This document shows, piece after piece, positions 42,598 to 52,086 of a stretch of DNA of 64,000 nt (position 1 is its first letter; each line of letters opens with the position of its first letter). A program made the position numbers and the translations under genes. The DNA is from an uncultured Marvinbryantia sp. (GTDB lineage Bacteria > Bacillota > Clostridia > Lachnospirales > Lachnospiraceae). The stretch lies in the NCBI GenBank assembly GCA_934408725.1, contig CAKRVB010000008.1, positions 42,886 to 106,885 on the forward strand, written 5' to 3'. The notes under the pieces were generated by a model. The model did no database searches, was not told the DNA's origin, and worked only from the letters and a program-made list of their open reading frames with translations.

Positions 42598-43893
42598 ATG
42601 AAGAAAAAATTACTTTCTGTATTACTTTCCACAGCTATGGTAGCTGGTCTGTTCGCTGCAGTGCCACTGACCGCATCTGCGGAAGGGGATGTAGAAGAGA
42701 TCACATGGATGTTCTGGGATGATCTGGAAGCAACAGAAGACCTGATTTCCAAGGGTTATGCAGAAGTTATTGACCGTTTCAATGAGACTTATGACGGACA
42801 GTATCATGTGACTCCGATCACTACGAATCTGGAAGAATACGATGGCAAGTTAAATGCACTGATCGCAGCCGGCCAGACACCAGACTGTTTCATCTGTAAC
42901 CCTGGTCCGAACATGGATGTATATGTAAATGCACAGGCAGCAGCTCCGCTGACAGACATTCTGGAAAATCAGGAAAAAGAATGGTATGACGGATTTACCG
43001 ATGGTATTTTTGAAAGAATGACTTATGACGGAGAGATCTATGCAGTACCTACCAACTTTGCAGCTGCTCTCTGCTTCTATAACACCGAGATTTTTGATGA
43101 AGTTGGCGTAGAAGTTCCGACTACTTATGATGAACTTCTGGATGTATGCCAGAAGATTAAAGATGCTGGCTATACACCGATCAGCTGTTCGGCAGGAACG
43201 GCATGGTGCTTATCCATGGTAGCCGGTTATCTGTGTGACCGCCAGGGCGTTGACCTTGCAGCAATCGCATCTCACGAAGCAAACTGGACCGATGAGAACT
43301 GTGTAGAGGCTGGAACAAAATTAAAAGAACTGTCCCAGTACTTCCAGGAAACAGCAGCAGGAGATTCCAATGATCAGGCAACTGCAGGCTTCTACAATGG
43401 TGAAGCAGCTATGCTGATTCAGGGTTCCTGGGCAATCGCTCAGATCAATGGTAACAATCCTGATTTCGAAAGCAAATGTGGTGTATTCCAGTTCCCGGCA
43501 ATCGAAGGAGCAAATGACCCGAACCGTATGATCGTTAAGACAGATAACCTTCTGATGAGCGCAACGACAGAACATCAGGATGCAGTCATTGCACTGATGA
43601 AGATGTTCACAGATGAGACCGCTCAGAAGTACACCGCAGAAGTTGGTGGAAAGATTCCGATCATCAAAGATATCGACATCGATTATGATGCAGCACCTGC
43701 ACAGCTGAAATATGTCACAGATATTCTGGCAAATGCAACAGGTACATTTGGATTCTATAACGAATCTCTGGCTTCTGTAGAAGCTGGCGACTGCTTCGAC
43801 AATGCAATGGTTGACATCTTCCTTGGCAACCAGACACCAGAAGAAGCATTCCAGACAGTTCAGACATTCTATGAAGACAACGTTTGGGAATAA
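42598..43893 (+). CDS. Sugar ABC transporter substrate-binding protein
   Basis: 431-residue CUT1-class binding protein. The signal peptide (about residues 1-28) ends VPLTASAEG with no lipobox cysteine, as in the binding protein at 20443. Mature features: ITWMFWDDLEATEDLI, DRFNETYDGQYHVTPI and the mid-protein FYNGEAAMLIQGSWAIAQI, typical of MalE-like folds. GH3 and GH43 enzymes downstream suggest xylo- or arabinoxylo-oligosaccharides. The spacing to the permease genes holds a strong terminator-like hairpin. Confidence 0.92.
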   Translation: MKKKLLSVLLSTAMVAGLFAAVPLTASAEGDVEEITWMFWDDLEATEDLISKGYAEVIDRFNETYDGQYHVTPITTNLEEYDGKLNALIAAGQTPDCFICNPGPNMDVYVNAQAAAPLTDILENQEKEWYDGFTDGIFERMTYDGEIYAVPTNFAAALCFYNTEIFDEVGVEVPTTYDELLDVCQKIKDAGYTPISCSAGTAWCLSMVAGYLCDRQGVDLAAIASHEANWTDENCVEAGTKLKELSQYFQETAAGDSNDQATAGFYNGEAAMLIQGSWAIAQINGNNPDFESKCGVFQFPAIEGANDPNRMIVKTDNLLMSATTEHQDAVIALMKMFTDETAQKYTAEVGGKIPIIKDIDIDYDAAPAQLKYVTDILANATGTFGFYNESLASVEAGDCFDNAMVDIFLGNQTPEEAFQTVQTFYEDNVWE

Positions 43894-43913
43894 ATGATAA
43901 TCTGAAGGCACAT

Positions 43914-43957
43914 GGCTGCTGCGGAACAAAAAGGCATGTTCCGCAGCAGCCTTTTCT
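43914..43957 (+). terminator. Hairpin between binding-protein and permease genes
   Basis: GGCTGCTGCGGAAC pairs perfectly with GTTCCGCAGCAGCC (14 bases) around a 10-base loop, followed by TTTTCT. It should cut most transcripts after the binding-protein gene and set its excess over the permeases. Confidence 0.82.
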
Positions 43958-43993
43958 ATCACCTGGGAAACATAAAACAACGAGGAGGATGTT

Positions 43994-44881
43994 ATGGATA
44001 AGATTCTGAAAGACAAAAAAGCCATTTTCATCTTTGTAGCACCGGCACTTCTGATGTTTGTTCTGGTACTTGTGATACCGATCTGTCAGATGCTGTATTA
44101 TTCACTATGTGACTATGCGGCACTTACGCCGCCGAAGTTTGTTGGCTTTGCCAATTATAAAAAATTATTTTTCAAGGATTCCACATTCCGTTTTGCATTG
44201 AAAAACTCTGTCTTTTTCATGCTGTTTTCCGCAGTCAGCCAGCAGATCGTGGGCCTGGGACTGGCGGTATTCCTTACGAATATTCCAAAAGGCAGGAACT
44301 TTTTTAAGAATATATATTATCTGCCATGTGTATTGTCATCCGCAGCGCTGGGACTGTTATGGGCATTCTTATTTAATCCAAAGATCGGTATCAATGCCCT
44401 TCTGGCAAAATTCGGTATTCAGGGTCCGTTGTGGCTGATGGATACCAAAGGATTCATTATCCTGCCGATGTGGGTGATTGCGTTTGTAGCATTGTGGCAA
44501 TATGCAGGACAGAATATGATGCTGTATATGGCACAGATTACCGGCATCTCCAGAGATATTTATGAGGCATCTTACATAGACGGAGCATCAAAGGCCAAGT
44601 CTTTCCGTTATATTACACTGCCGTTGATTAAGCCGATGATGATCACATCCCTGTCTCTGAACTGTATCGGATCACTGAAGTTCTTTGATCTGATTTACAA
44701 TATGACACAGGGCGGACCAAATCATCGTACGGAAGTGCTTGCCACGGAATTGTATGCGGAAGGGTTTAACTACTTCAAATATGGTTATGCCAGTGCGATT
44801 TCTGTGGTACTGCTGGTGATGTGTCTGATCGTGACGCTGCTGATCAAGCGTGTTATCAAAGTAGAAAATTATGAAGGCTAG
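43994..44881 (+). CDS. Sugar ABC transporter permease (MalF-type)
   Basis: 295-residue six-helix permease. The EAA loop reads DIYEASYIDGASKAKSFRYI; the N-terminal helix IFVAPALLMFVLVLVIPICQ is typical. GAGGAGG precedes the start. It pairs with the next gene, 12 bases downstream. No ATPase gene lies in the cluster. Confidence 0.94.
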   Translation: MDKILKDKKAIFIFVAPALLMFVLVLVIPICQMLYYSLCDYAALTPPKFVGFANYKKLFFKDSTFRFALKNSVFFMLFSAVSQQIVGLGLAVFLTNIPKGRNFFKNIYYLPCVLSSAALGLLWAFLFNPKIGINALLAKFGIQGPLWLMDTKGFIILPMWVIAFVALWQYAGQNMMLYMAQITGISRDIYEASYIDGASKAKSFRYITLPLIKPMMITSLSLNCIGSLKFFDLIYNMTQGGPNHRTEVLATELYAEGFNYFKYGYASAISVVLLVMCLIVTLLIKRVIKVENYEG

Positions 44882-44893
44882 GAGGTTGGAAGA

Positions 44894-45739
44894 ATGAAAG
44901 CTACAGCAAAGAAAAAGCCGGTATCTCCGGTTGTTGTAATCATTTATATTGTTCTGGCACTTCTGGTTGTGATTTACGTTGCGCCACTTTTATGGATGCT
45001 GTGTGTATCCTTAAAAGATAATGCCGGAGTCATGGCGGATCCGTTTGGGCTGCCAAAGGTACTGCATCCTGAGAATTATGCACAGGCATGGAGTATGGGA
45101 AAACTGGGGGCAGCACTTGTGAACTCGGCACTGGTCTGCGGTGTCAGCCTGATAGTCAGCCTGTTCTTCGGATCCATGGCAGCCTTTGCCATTGCCAGAA
45201 TGAAGTGGAAATTATCAGAAGCAGCACATACTTTTTTCCTGATTGGTATGATGGTGCCGGTACACTGTATTCTGATTCCGTTGTTTGTACGATTCGCCCA
45301 TCTGGGGCTGACCAACAGCCGGTTTGGTCTGATGATACCATATATCACTTTTTCCCTGCCGATGACGATTTTTCTGATGACAGGATTCTTTAAAAGTATG
45401 CCTGGAGAATTATTTGAATCTGCGGCAATTGACGGATGCGGTATTTATGGATTTTTCTTTAAGATTGCATTTCCACTGGCTCGTACCGGTTTCTTTGTAT
45501 CCGGGCTGATGACGTTTGTAGGCAACTGGAACGAACTGCTTCTGGCCATGGTGTTTATTTCTGATCCGATGAAGAAGACTCTTCCGGTAACACTGACCTA
45601 CTTTGTAGGACCGTACGCAACCAACTATGTCCAGATGTTTGCGGCAATCATCATTGCCATTGCACCAACTGTTGTCGTGTACTGCATGTTCAGTAACCAG
45701 ATCGTAGAAGGCCTGACAGCAGGTGCGGTAAAGGGATAA
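44894..45739 (+). CDS. Sugar ABC transporter permease (MalG-type)
   Basis: 281-residue six-helix permease. EAA loop ELFESAAIDGCGIYGFFFKI and CUT1-type end QIVEGLTAGAVKG. AGGAGG lies before the start. The GH3 gene begins 11 bases after its stop, linking uptake to hydrolysis in one transcript. Confidence 0.94.
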   Translation: MKATAKKKPVSPVVVIIYIVLALLVVIYVAPLLWMLCVSLKDNAGVMADPFGLPKVLHPENYAQAWSMGKLGAALVNSALVCGVSLIVSLFFGSMAAFAIARMKWKLSEAAHTFFLIGMMVPVHCILIPLFVRFAHLGLTNSRFGLMIPYITFSLPMTIFLMTGFFKSMPGELFESAAIDGCGIYGFFFKIAFPLARTGFFVSGLMTFVGNWNELLLAMVFISDPMKKTLPVTLTYFVGPYATNYVQMFAAIIIAIAPTVVVYCMFSNQIVEGLTAGAVKG

Positions 45740-45750
45740 AGGAGAAGCAG

Positions 45751-47865
45751 ATGAACAGAGAAGAAGCAAGAAAAAGAGCAGAAGCACTGGTGAGACAGAT
45801 GACGCTGGAGGAAAAAGCCAGTCAGCTTCGCTATGACGCTCCGGCGATTCCGCGACTGGGAATACCAGCCTATAACTGGTGGAATGAGGGACTTCATGGC
45901 GTGGCAAGAGCGGGACAGGCAACTATGTTCCCACAGGCCATTGGGATGGCAGCTACTTTTGATACGGAGCTGGTGGGAGCAATGGCTGATACGGTAGCGG
46001 TGGAAGGACGTGCCAAGTACAACGCTTATTCAGCAGAAAATGACCGGGATATCTACAAGGGACTCACATTCTGGTCGCCAAATGTGAATATCTTCCGGGA
46101 TCCAAGATGGGGGCGTGGACATGAAACATATGGGGAAGATCCATATCTGACCAGCCGCCTGGGAGTCGCTTTTGTAAAAGCATTGCAGGGAGACGGAGAA
46201 ACAATGAAAGCAGCAGCCTGTGCCAAGCATTTTGCGGTGCATTCCGGACCAGAAGCGATCCGTCATGAATTCGATGCAATAGCCAGTGAAAAAGATATGG
46301 AAGAGACATATCTTCCGGCTTTTGAGGCTCTGGTCAAAGAAGCCGGGGTAGAAGCGGTAATGGGAGCATATAACCGCACCAATGGAGATCCATGCTGCGC
46401 CCATCGTGCACTTCAGAAAAAGCTGCGTGGGGACTGGGGATTCAAGGGACACTTCGTTTCAGACTGCTGGGCCATCAAGGATTTTCATGAAAGCCATATG
46501 GTAACCAATACTCCGGCTGAGTCAGCAGCGCTGGCGATCAACCGTGGCTGTGATCTGAATTGTGGGAATACCTATCTTCACATATTGAAGGCTGTACAGG
46601 AAGGAATGGTGACGGAAGAGACGATTACCGAATCGGCCGTTCGTCTGTATACCACACGATTCTTACTGGGCCTGTTTGATGGATCAGAATATGATCAGAT
46701 CTCTTATTATGAGATTGAATCAAGAGAGCATCTGGCATTGTCGCAAAAAGCGGCGGAAGAAAGCTTTGTGTTATTAAAAAATAATGGAATTCTGCCATTA
46801 CAAAAAGAAAAGCTGCATACCATCGGCATCATTGGACCGAATGCAGACAGCCGGGCAGCACTGGCAGGAAATTACCATGGTACGGCTTCCAGATATGTGA
46901 CGATCCAGGAAGGAATACAGGATTATGCAGGGGAAGATGTACGGGTGCTGACCAGTGTGGGATGTGATCTGTTCCGTGACCGAACGGAGCATCTGGCATT
47001 GACACTGGACCGTCTGGCAGAGGCAAAGGAAGTGGCGAAGCACAGCGATGTGGTAATCTTGTGTGTAGGTCTGGATGAGACACTGGAAGGAGAAGAAGGA
47101 GATACCGGCAACAGTTATGCATCAGGGGATAAAGAGACGCTTCAGCTGCCGGAGGTGCAGCTGGATCTGATGAAGGCTGTGGCAGAATGTGGCAAGCCGG
47201 TGGTGCTGTGCCTGATGGCTGGAAGTGATTTGGACCTAAGCTATGCAAGAGAGCATTTTGATGCCATACTGGATCTGTGGTATCCGGGCTCCCGGGGCGG
47301 TGTGGCAGCGGCAAGGGTGCTGTTTGGCGAGGTGTCTCCGTCAGGCAAGCTGCCGGTTACTTTCTATGAGACGCTGGAAGAACTGCCAGAGTTTACGGAT
47401 TATAGTATGAAAGGCAGAACTTACCGTTATATGACAGAAAAAGCCCAGTATCCATTTGGATATGGTCTGACCTATGGGGATGTGCAGGTAGAAGATGCAG
47501 AGATCTGTACAGAAGGAAGTGGGGACGATGACACAGAGCTGACCGTAAAGGCAATCGTGAAAAACCGTGACCGAACAGCTGCAGATGAAGTGCTGCAGAT
47601 CTATGTGCAGTATCTGGAAAAAGAAAATACCATCCCTCATCCACAGCTTTGTGGTTTTATCCGGGTGCATCTGGAAGGCGGAGAAGAAAAAGAAGTGACT
47701 GTTCCGGTGGCAGCCAGGGCATTTACGATCGTAACAGAAAGTGGGGAACGAAAAGCTGTAACAGGAAGATTTGCCCTGTATGCAGGATGCAGCCAGCCGG
47801 ATGAGAAAAGTGTGGAACTGACCGGAAAACGGCCGATTCGCATGGATTATGTGAGGAAACTATGA
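45751..47865 (+). CDS. GH3 glycoside hydrolase, probable beta-xylosidase
   Basis: 704-residue cytoplasmic enzyme (no signal peptide). YNWWNEGLHGVARAG near residue 40 is the mark of the GH3 beta-xylosidase branch; the substrate-binding KHFAVHSGPE and the nucleophile Asp in FVSDCWAIKDFH follow. The second domain (about 330-560) and a C-terminal fibronectin-type domain (about 600-700) complete the family architecture. AAAGGAG precedes the ATG. It would release xylose from imported xylo-oligosaccharides. Beta-glucosidase activity cannot be excluded. Confidence 0.92.
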   Translation: MNREEARKRAEALVRQMTLEEKASQLRYDAPAIPRLGIPAYNWWNEGLHGVARAGQATMFPQAIGMAATFDTELVGAMADTVAVEGRAKYNAYSAENDRDIYKGLTFWSPNVNIFRDPRWGRGHETYGEDPYLTSRLGVAFVKALQGDGETMKAAACAKHFAVHSGPEAIRHEFDAIASEKDMEETYLPAFEALVKEAGVEAVMGAYNRTNGDPCCAHRALQKKLRGDWGFKGHFVSDCWAIKDFHESHMVTNTPAESAALAINRGCDLNCGNTYLHILKAVQEGMVTEETITESAVRLYTTRFLLGLFDGSEYDQISYYEIESREHLALSQKAAEESFVLLKNNGILPLQKEKLHTIGIIGPNADSRAALAGNYHGTASRYVTIQEGIQDYAGEDVRVLTSVGCDLFRDRTEHLALTLDRLAEAKEVAKHSDVVILCVGLDETLEGEEGDTGNSYASGDKETLQLPEVQLDLMKAVAECGKPVVLCLMAGSDLDLSYAREHFDAILDLWYPGSRGGVAAARVLFGEVSPSGKLPVTFYETLEELPEFTDYSMKGRTYRYMTEKAQYPFGYGLTYGDVQVEDAEICTEGSGDDDTELTVKAIVKNRDRTAADEVLQIYVQYLEKENTIPHPQLCGFIRVHLEGGEEKEVTVPVAARAFTIVTESGERKAVTGRFALYAGCSQPDEKSVELTGKRPIRMDYVRKL

Positions 47866-47866
47866 T

Positions 47867-49420
47867 ATGAAGATTTGGAAAAATCCAATACTGGAAGGGT
47901 TCTATCCGGACCCTTCCATCTGCAGGGTGGGAGACCGGTATTACCTGGTGAATTCCACTTTTGCCTTTTATCCGGGAATACCGATATGGAGCAGTACAGA
48001 TCTCCAGAACTGGAAACAGATCGGAAATGTACTGGAACGTCCATCTCAGCTGCAGCTGGGAGAATGTACGCATGCTCAGGGAATCTATGCACCGACGATT
48101 CGGTATCATGATGGCAGATATTATCTGGTGACCACCAATGTAGGGGGCTGTGGGAATTTTCTGGTGACAGCAGAACAGCCGGAGGGACCATGGTCAGATC
48201 CTTATGTGCTGGATGCTGAGGGGATAGATCCAAGCCTGTTTTTTGAGGATGATGGGACCTGCTATTATATTGGAACCAGAGAACGGACAGGCGGAGGATC
48301 CTATTTCGGAGATAATGAGATCTGGATGCAGAGACTGAACCTGGAGACGAAGAAACTGGAAGGAGAGGCGGTACCGATCTGGTATGGCTTTATGGAGCAT
48401 TCCATCTGGCCGGAAGGACCGCATCTCTATAAAAAAGATGGATGGTATTATCTGCTTTATGCAGAGAGTGGGACGGAACAGCATCATTGTATTGCTGCGG
48501 CACGAAGCCGCCAGCTTACCGGTCCATACGAGGGCTGCCCGGATAATCCGATTTTTACCCATCGTCATCTGGGAAAGCATTATCCGGTGACTTGTGTGGG
48601 ACACGGAGATCTGGTGGAAGACCATCAGGGAAACTGGTATATGGTATTGCTGGCCTGCCGGCCGAAGGATGGTTACACATTGAAAGGCCGGGAGACTTTT
48701 CTGGCTAAGGTGGTCTGGGAGGATGGATGGCCGGTGGTAAATCCGGGGATAGGGCATCTGGAAGTGCCGGAGCCGGAGAAAATTGTGAAAAAGAAGTATG
48801 GTTTCCAGAAAGATCACTGGGAACCGGATTTGTTGAGGCTGAGAAAGCCAGGAAAAATGCAAATGCTGGATGGAACCTTACGTATGTGGCTGATGCCGGG
48901 AACCTTAGCAGAGCGAAAAGAAACTGCATTTGTGGCGCTTCGCCAGCAACATGACCAGTTTTATTTGGAGACAACAATGGAGATACCGACAGATCTGAAG
49001 CCTTACGAATGTGTGGGATTAGCTTATCTGCAGAATGAAGAGAATCAGATCCGGCTCGAACTGTATTTAGAAGAAAATCAGATTGCTCTGAAAATGAATT
49101 GCTTCCAGATGGGAAAGGATGCACAAACGAGAGAATTGGAATTGCCTCTGGAATCCGTATCAGAGAAGGATTTTACGGGGGGAAAAGGCCGATATGTGGT
49201 GCGGCTTCGTATGGAAGTAACCTATCTGCAGGTATCTTTTGAAATGATGAACCAAAACGGATGGAGAAAAGCAGGCGGTTACGTAGACACCAGACATTTA
49301 TCCACAGAAGTGGCAGGTGGATTCACGGGATGTGTGGCTGGAGTATATGCATCATCCAATGGGAAAGATAGTGATCAGTATATAGAGATACATCATCTGG
49401 AGTATGGAGAACTGGTATGA
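47867..49420 (+). CDS. GH43 glycoside hydrolase, beta-xylosidase/arabinofuranosidase type
   Basis: 517-residue cytoplasmic five-bladed beta-propeller enzyme. Catalytic residues: base Asp in EGFYPDPSICR, pKa-modulating Asp in EGIDPSLFFEDDG and acid Glu in WPEGPHLYKKDGWYYLL. A C-terminal concanavalin-like domain (about 330-515) is typical of xylan-active GH43 proteins. It starts one base after the GH3 stop and ends in an ATGA overlap with the MBL gene, so the three are translated together. It acts with GH3 on (arabino)xylo-oligosaccharides. Confidence 0.93.
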   Translation: MKIWKNPILEGFYPDPSICRVGDRYYLVNSTFAFYPGIPIWSSTDLQNWKQIGNVLERPSQLQLGECTHAQGIYAPTIRYHDGRYYLVTTNVGGCGNFLVTAEQPEGPWSDPYVLDAEGIDPSLFFEDDGTCYYIGTRERTGGGSYFGDNEIWMQRLNLETKKLEGEAVPIWYGFMEHSIWPEGPHLYKKDGWYYLLYAESGTEQHHCIAAARSRQLTGPYEGCPDNPIFTHRHLGKHYPVTCVGHGDLVEDHQGNWYMVLLACRPKDGYTLKGRETFLAKVVWEDGWPVVNPGIGHLEVPEPEKIVKKKYGFQKDHWEPDLLRLRKPGKMQMLDGTLRMWLMPGTLAERKETAFVALRQQHDQFYLETTMEIPTDLKPYECVGLAYLQNEENQIRLELYLEENQIALKMNCFQMGKDAQTRELELPLESVSEKDFTGGKGRYVVRLRMEVTYLQVSFEMMNQNGWRKAGGYVDTRHLSTEVAGGFTGCVAGVYASSNGKDSDQYIEIHHLEYGELV

Positions 49421-50313
49421 TAAGAATTCTGACAAAGAAATTAAAAGATCATTTCTATCGCTTTGAGGAATATGGCGGACCGAATCAGGTGCACGCCTAT
49501 CTGATCTGTGGGACAGAAAAGGCGCTGATGATAGATGGACTGTGGATGGCAGAAGGATTGCTGGCAGAGGCAGAGAAGGTCTTGCAGACAGAGTATGAAG
49601 ACTATACACCCCAAAACAGGGATAAAAAGCTGGAAATGTTGATTACTCACGGACACGAAGATCATGCCGGAAAAGGAATGGAAGAGTTTCTGGAGGCGGG
49701 ATGTGTGGTGTATTTGTCAGAGAAAGACTGGCCGATGCTTGCTGAAAAATACAAAGACAGAAAGCCACAAATCACATTTCTTACAGAAAAAATGTGTGAC
49801 AGTTTCACAGATGCAGGAGAGTTGGTGCCAGGGCAGGAAGGTGGAAGAATGGATCTTGGCAGTATTACTGCGCAGATCGTAAAGATGCCGGGGCATACGC
49901 CCGGGTCACTTTTGATTTGGGTGCCGCAGTGGAATACTTTGTTTACTTCAGATGCTATTGGCGCAGGAGTGCTGTGGATGCAGCTTACGGAATGCAGACC
50001 ACTTTCTGAGTATGAAATGCAGGTGCGAAGGCTGCTGGTATTTCTGGAAAACGAGAAAGCGCGGACTGGAATAGAAGTTAAGATCTATCCGGGACATGCA
50101 CAGCAGATTTTGCCGGAGGCTGAAAAAGAACAAGATGTGTTGAGTTATGCATATGTTGAGGAAGTACTGAGACTTACGGAAAAGATACAGGACAATCCAC
50201 AGATTGGACAGACGAAGCAGATAGACTATCCAGGACTGGAGCATGTCAGTGTGAGAAGCGTGGGGGAAAGACTGCTGTATGATTATTGTTATGATGAAGA
50301 TCGTGTCAGATAA
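49417..50313 (+). CDS. Metallo-beta-lactamase fold hydrolase
   Basis: 298-residue MBL-fold protein. Metal motifs: LITHGHEDHAGKGM (THxHxDH), MPGHTPGSLLIW (His), FTSDAIGAG (bridging Asp) and IYPGHAQQI (His). The start overlaps the GH43 stop by 4 bases, making it the last gene of the sugar operon. Function in sugar use is unknown; lactonase- or esterase-like activities are possible for this group. A strong terminator follows. Confidence 0.88.
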   Translation: MIRILTKKLKDHFYRFEEYGGPNQVHAYLICGTEKALMIDGLWMAEGLLAEAEKVLQTEYEDYTPQNRDKKLEMLITHGHEDHAGKGMEEFLEAGCVVYLSEKDWPMLAEKYKDRKPQITFLTEKMCDSFTDAGELVPGQEGGRMDLGSITAQIVKMPGHTPGSLLIWVPQWNTLFTSDAIGAGVLWMQLTECRPLSEYEMQVRRLLVFLENEKARTGIEVKIYPGHAQQILPEAEKEQDVLSYAYVEEVLRLTEKIQDNPQIGQTKQIDYPGLEHVSVRSVGERLLYDYCYDEDRVR

Positions 50314-50315
50314 GT

Positions 50316-50362
50316 AAAAAAGATCCGTGGAGAGGGATGTGATGTCTCCACGGATCTTTTTT
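50316..50362. terminator. Terminator between MBL and ABC-F genes
   Basis: AAAAAAGATCCGTGGAGA and TCTCCACGGATCTTTTTT pair perfectly over 18 bases around an 11-base loop; it can stop both converging transcripts. Confidence 0.9.
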
Positions 50363-50369
50363 CGTTCTG

Positions 50370-51920
50370 TTACAGTTTCGTACTCCACTCCTGGCAGTTC
50401 CATACTTTTGTCACCACATCCTGATAGAATTCTGGTTCATGACAGATGAGAAGAATACTGCCCTTGTATTCTTTCAGGGCACGTTTTAGCTCTTCTTTGG
50501 CATCTACATCCAGATGGTTGGTTGGCTCGTCCAGAAGGAGGATGTTGGTTGGTTTATTCAGAATCTTGCACAGCCGGACCTTAGCCTGCTCGCCACCGGA
50601 GAGTACACGCACCTGACTTTCGATGTGTTCTGTAGTCAGACCACATTTAGCCAGGGCAGAGCGCACTTCAAACTGATTAAAAGCAGGGAATTCCTGCCAG
50701 ATCTCTTCGATGCAGGTAGTAGTATTTCCTGCCGGGGTTTCCTGTTCAAAGTATCCGATATACTGATAGTCGCCCAGTGTAACTGAGCCGGAGAATGGTT
50801 TGATCAGACCAAGTATACTCTTCAACAGAGTCGTCTTACCGATTCCGTTGGCACCCACCAGTGCAATCCGTTCTCCGCGCTCCATGGAGATATTCAGTGG
50901 ACGGGTCAGCGGATCATCATACCCAATCACCAGATCCTTTGTCTCGAAAATCATTTTTCCGGAAGCACGGGCTGCCTGAAAATGGAACTCTGGCTTTGGC
51001 TTTTCTTTTGCCAGTTCGATCACGTCCATTTTATCCAGCTTTTTCTGACGGGACATGGCCATGTTACGGGTGGCCACACTGGCCTTATTGCGGGCTACGA
51101 AGTCCTTCAGGTCACGGATTTCCTGCTGCTGGCGGTTGTAGGCAGCCTCCAGCTGAGCTTTTTTCATAGCATAGACTTCCTGAAATTTATCATAGTCTCC
51201 CGGATAACGGTCCAGAGATTTATTTTCCATATGATAGATTAGGTTGATGACACTGTTCAGGAATGGAATATCGTGTGAGATCAGGATAAATGCATTCTCG
51301 TAATCATTCAGATAGCGCTTTAGCCACTCAATATGCTGTTCATCCAGGTAGTTGGTCGGCTCATCCAGAAGCAGAATATCCGGTTTTTCCAGAAGTAGTT
51401 TTCCCATCAGTACTTTGGTACGCTGACCGCCGGACAGATCCGTAACATCACGATCCAGACCGATATCCACCAGACCAAGGGCACGGCCGATCTCTTCTAC
51501 TTTTGCATCAATCATATAAAAATCGTGATGCTCCAGAAGCTCCTGAATGGTACCAGTCTCTTCCAGCAGCTTTTCCATTTCTTCCGGGGAGGCTTCGCCC
51601 ATCTGCTCGAACATTCGGTTCATGTCGGCTTCCATATCGAAAAGATAAGAAAAAGCAGACTTCAGTACATCACGGATGGTCATGCCCTTTTCCAGAATGG
51701 CATGCTGGTCCAGATATCCAACACGGACATTTTTCGCCCATTCTACCGTTCCTTCATCTGGCATCAGATGCCCGGTAATAATATTCATAAAGGTAGACTT
51801 TCCTTCCCCATTGGCACCGATCAGTCCAATGTGTTCTCCTTTTAAGAGTCGGAAAGATACATTTTCAAAAATCGCACGGTCACCAAAACCGTGGCTCAAA
51901 TTCTTTACCTCTAAAATCAT
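50370..51920 (-). CDS. ABC-F family ATPase
   Basis: 516-residue soluble protein with two ABC domains and no membrane segment. Walker A motifs GANGEGKST and GANGIGKTT; signatures LSGGQRTKV and LSGGEQAKV; Walker B LLLDEPTN twice; the inter-domain linker (about residues 235-320) is charged and helical. ABC-F proteins act on the ribosome; YbiT/YkpA-like housekeeping and antibiotic-protection types both exist, and this one looks YbiT-like. AAGGAG is 7 bases before the ATG. It is divergent from the MarR-RND operon. Confidence 0.92.
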   Translation of the reverse strand: MILEVKNLSHGFGDRAIFENVSFRLLKGEHIGLIGANGEGKSTFMNIITGHLMPDEGTVEWAKNVRVGYLDQHAILEKGMTIRDVLKSAFSYLFDMEADMNRMFEQMGEASPEEMEKLLEETGTIQELLEHHDFYMIDAKVEEIGRALGLVDIGLDRDVTDLSGGQRTKVLMGKLLLEKPDILLLDEPTNYLDEQHIEWLKRYLNDYENAFILISHDIPFLNSVINLIYHMENKSLDRYPGDYDKFQEVYAMKKAQLEAAYNRQQQEIRDLKDFVARNKASVATRNMAMSRQKKLDKMDVIELAKEKPKPEFHFQAARASGKMIFETKDLVIGYDDPLTRPLNISMERGERIALVGANGIGKTTLLKSILGLIKPFSGSVTLGDYQYIGYFEQETPAGNTTTCIEEIWQEFPAFNQFEVRSALAKCGLTTEHIESQVRVLSGGEQAKVRLCKILNKPTNILLLDEPTNHLDVDAKEELKRALKEYKGSILLICHEPEFYQDVVTKVWNCQEWSTKL

Positions 51921-51964
51921 AAAAATCTCCTTAAATACAGGTGTTTTACAACAGACTCCTGACC

Positions 51965-51993
51965 ATCATATAAGAAAACCGTAAATTTGGCAA
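51965..51993 (-). promoter_or_regulatory. Promoter of the ABC-F gene
   Basis: On the minus strand TTGCCA (51993-51988), 17-base spacer, TATGAT (51970-51965), about 45 bases before the ATG. No long leader or attenuator is present. Confidence 0.62.
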
Positions 51994-52012
51994 CAGATTT
52001 TTGGCAATTCTC

Positions 52013-52042
52013 TTGACACTATAACAGGGACTGGGATAAAAT
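52013..52042 (+). promoter_or_regulatory. Promoter of the MarR-RND operon
   Basis: TTGACA (52013-52018), 18-base spacer, TAAAAT (52037-52042). It is back to back with the ABC-F promoter. Confidence 0.65.
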
Positions 52043-52043
52043 G

Positions 52044-52056
52044 CTAATACTATTAG
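52044..52056 (+). promoter_or_regulatory. Palindromic operator candidate at the MarR-RND start
   Basis: CTAATACTATTAG has perfect 6-base arms around one central base and starts 2 bases after the -10 box, covering the transcription start, just as at 1154-1167 for the other MarR gene. Confidence 0.6.
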
Positions 52057-52086
52057 ATAACGATATAAGGGACAAGAGGAAAAAAC

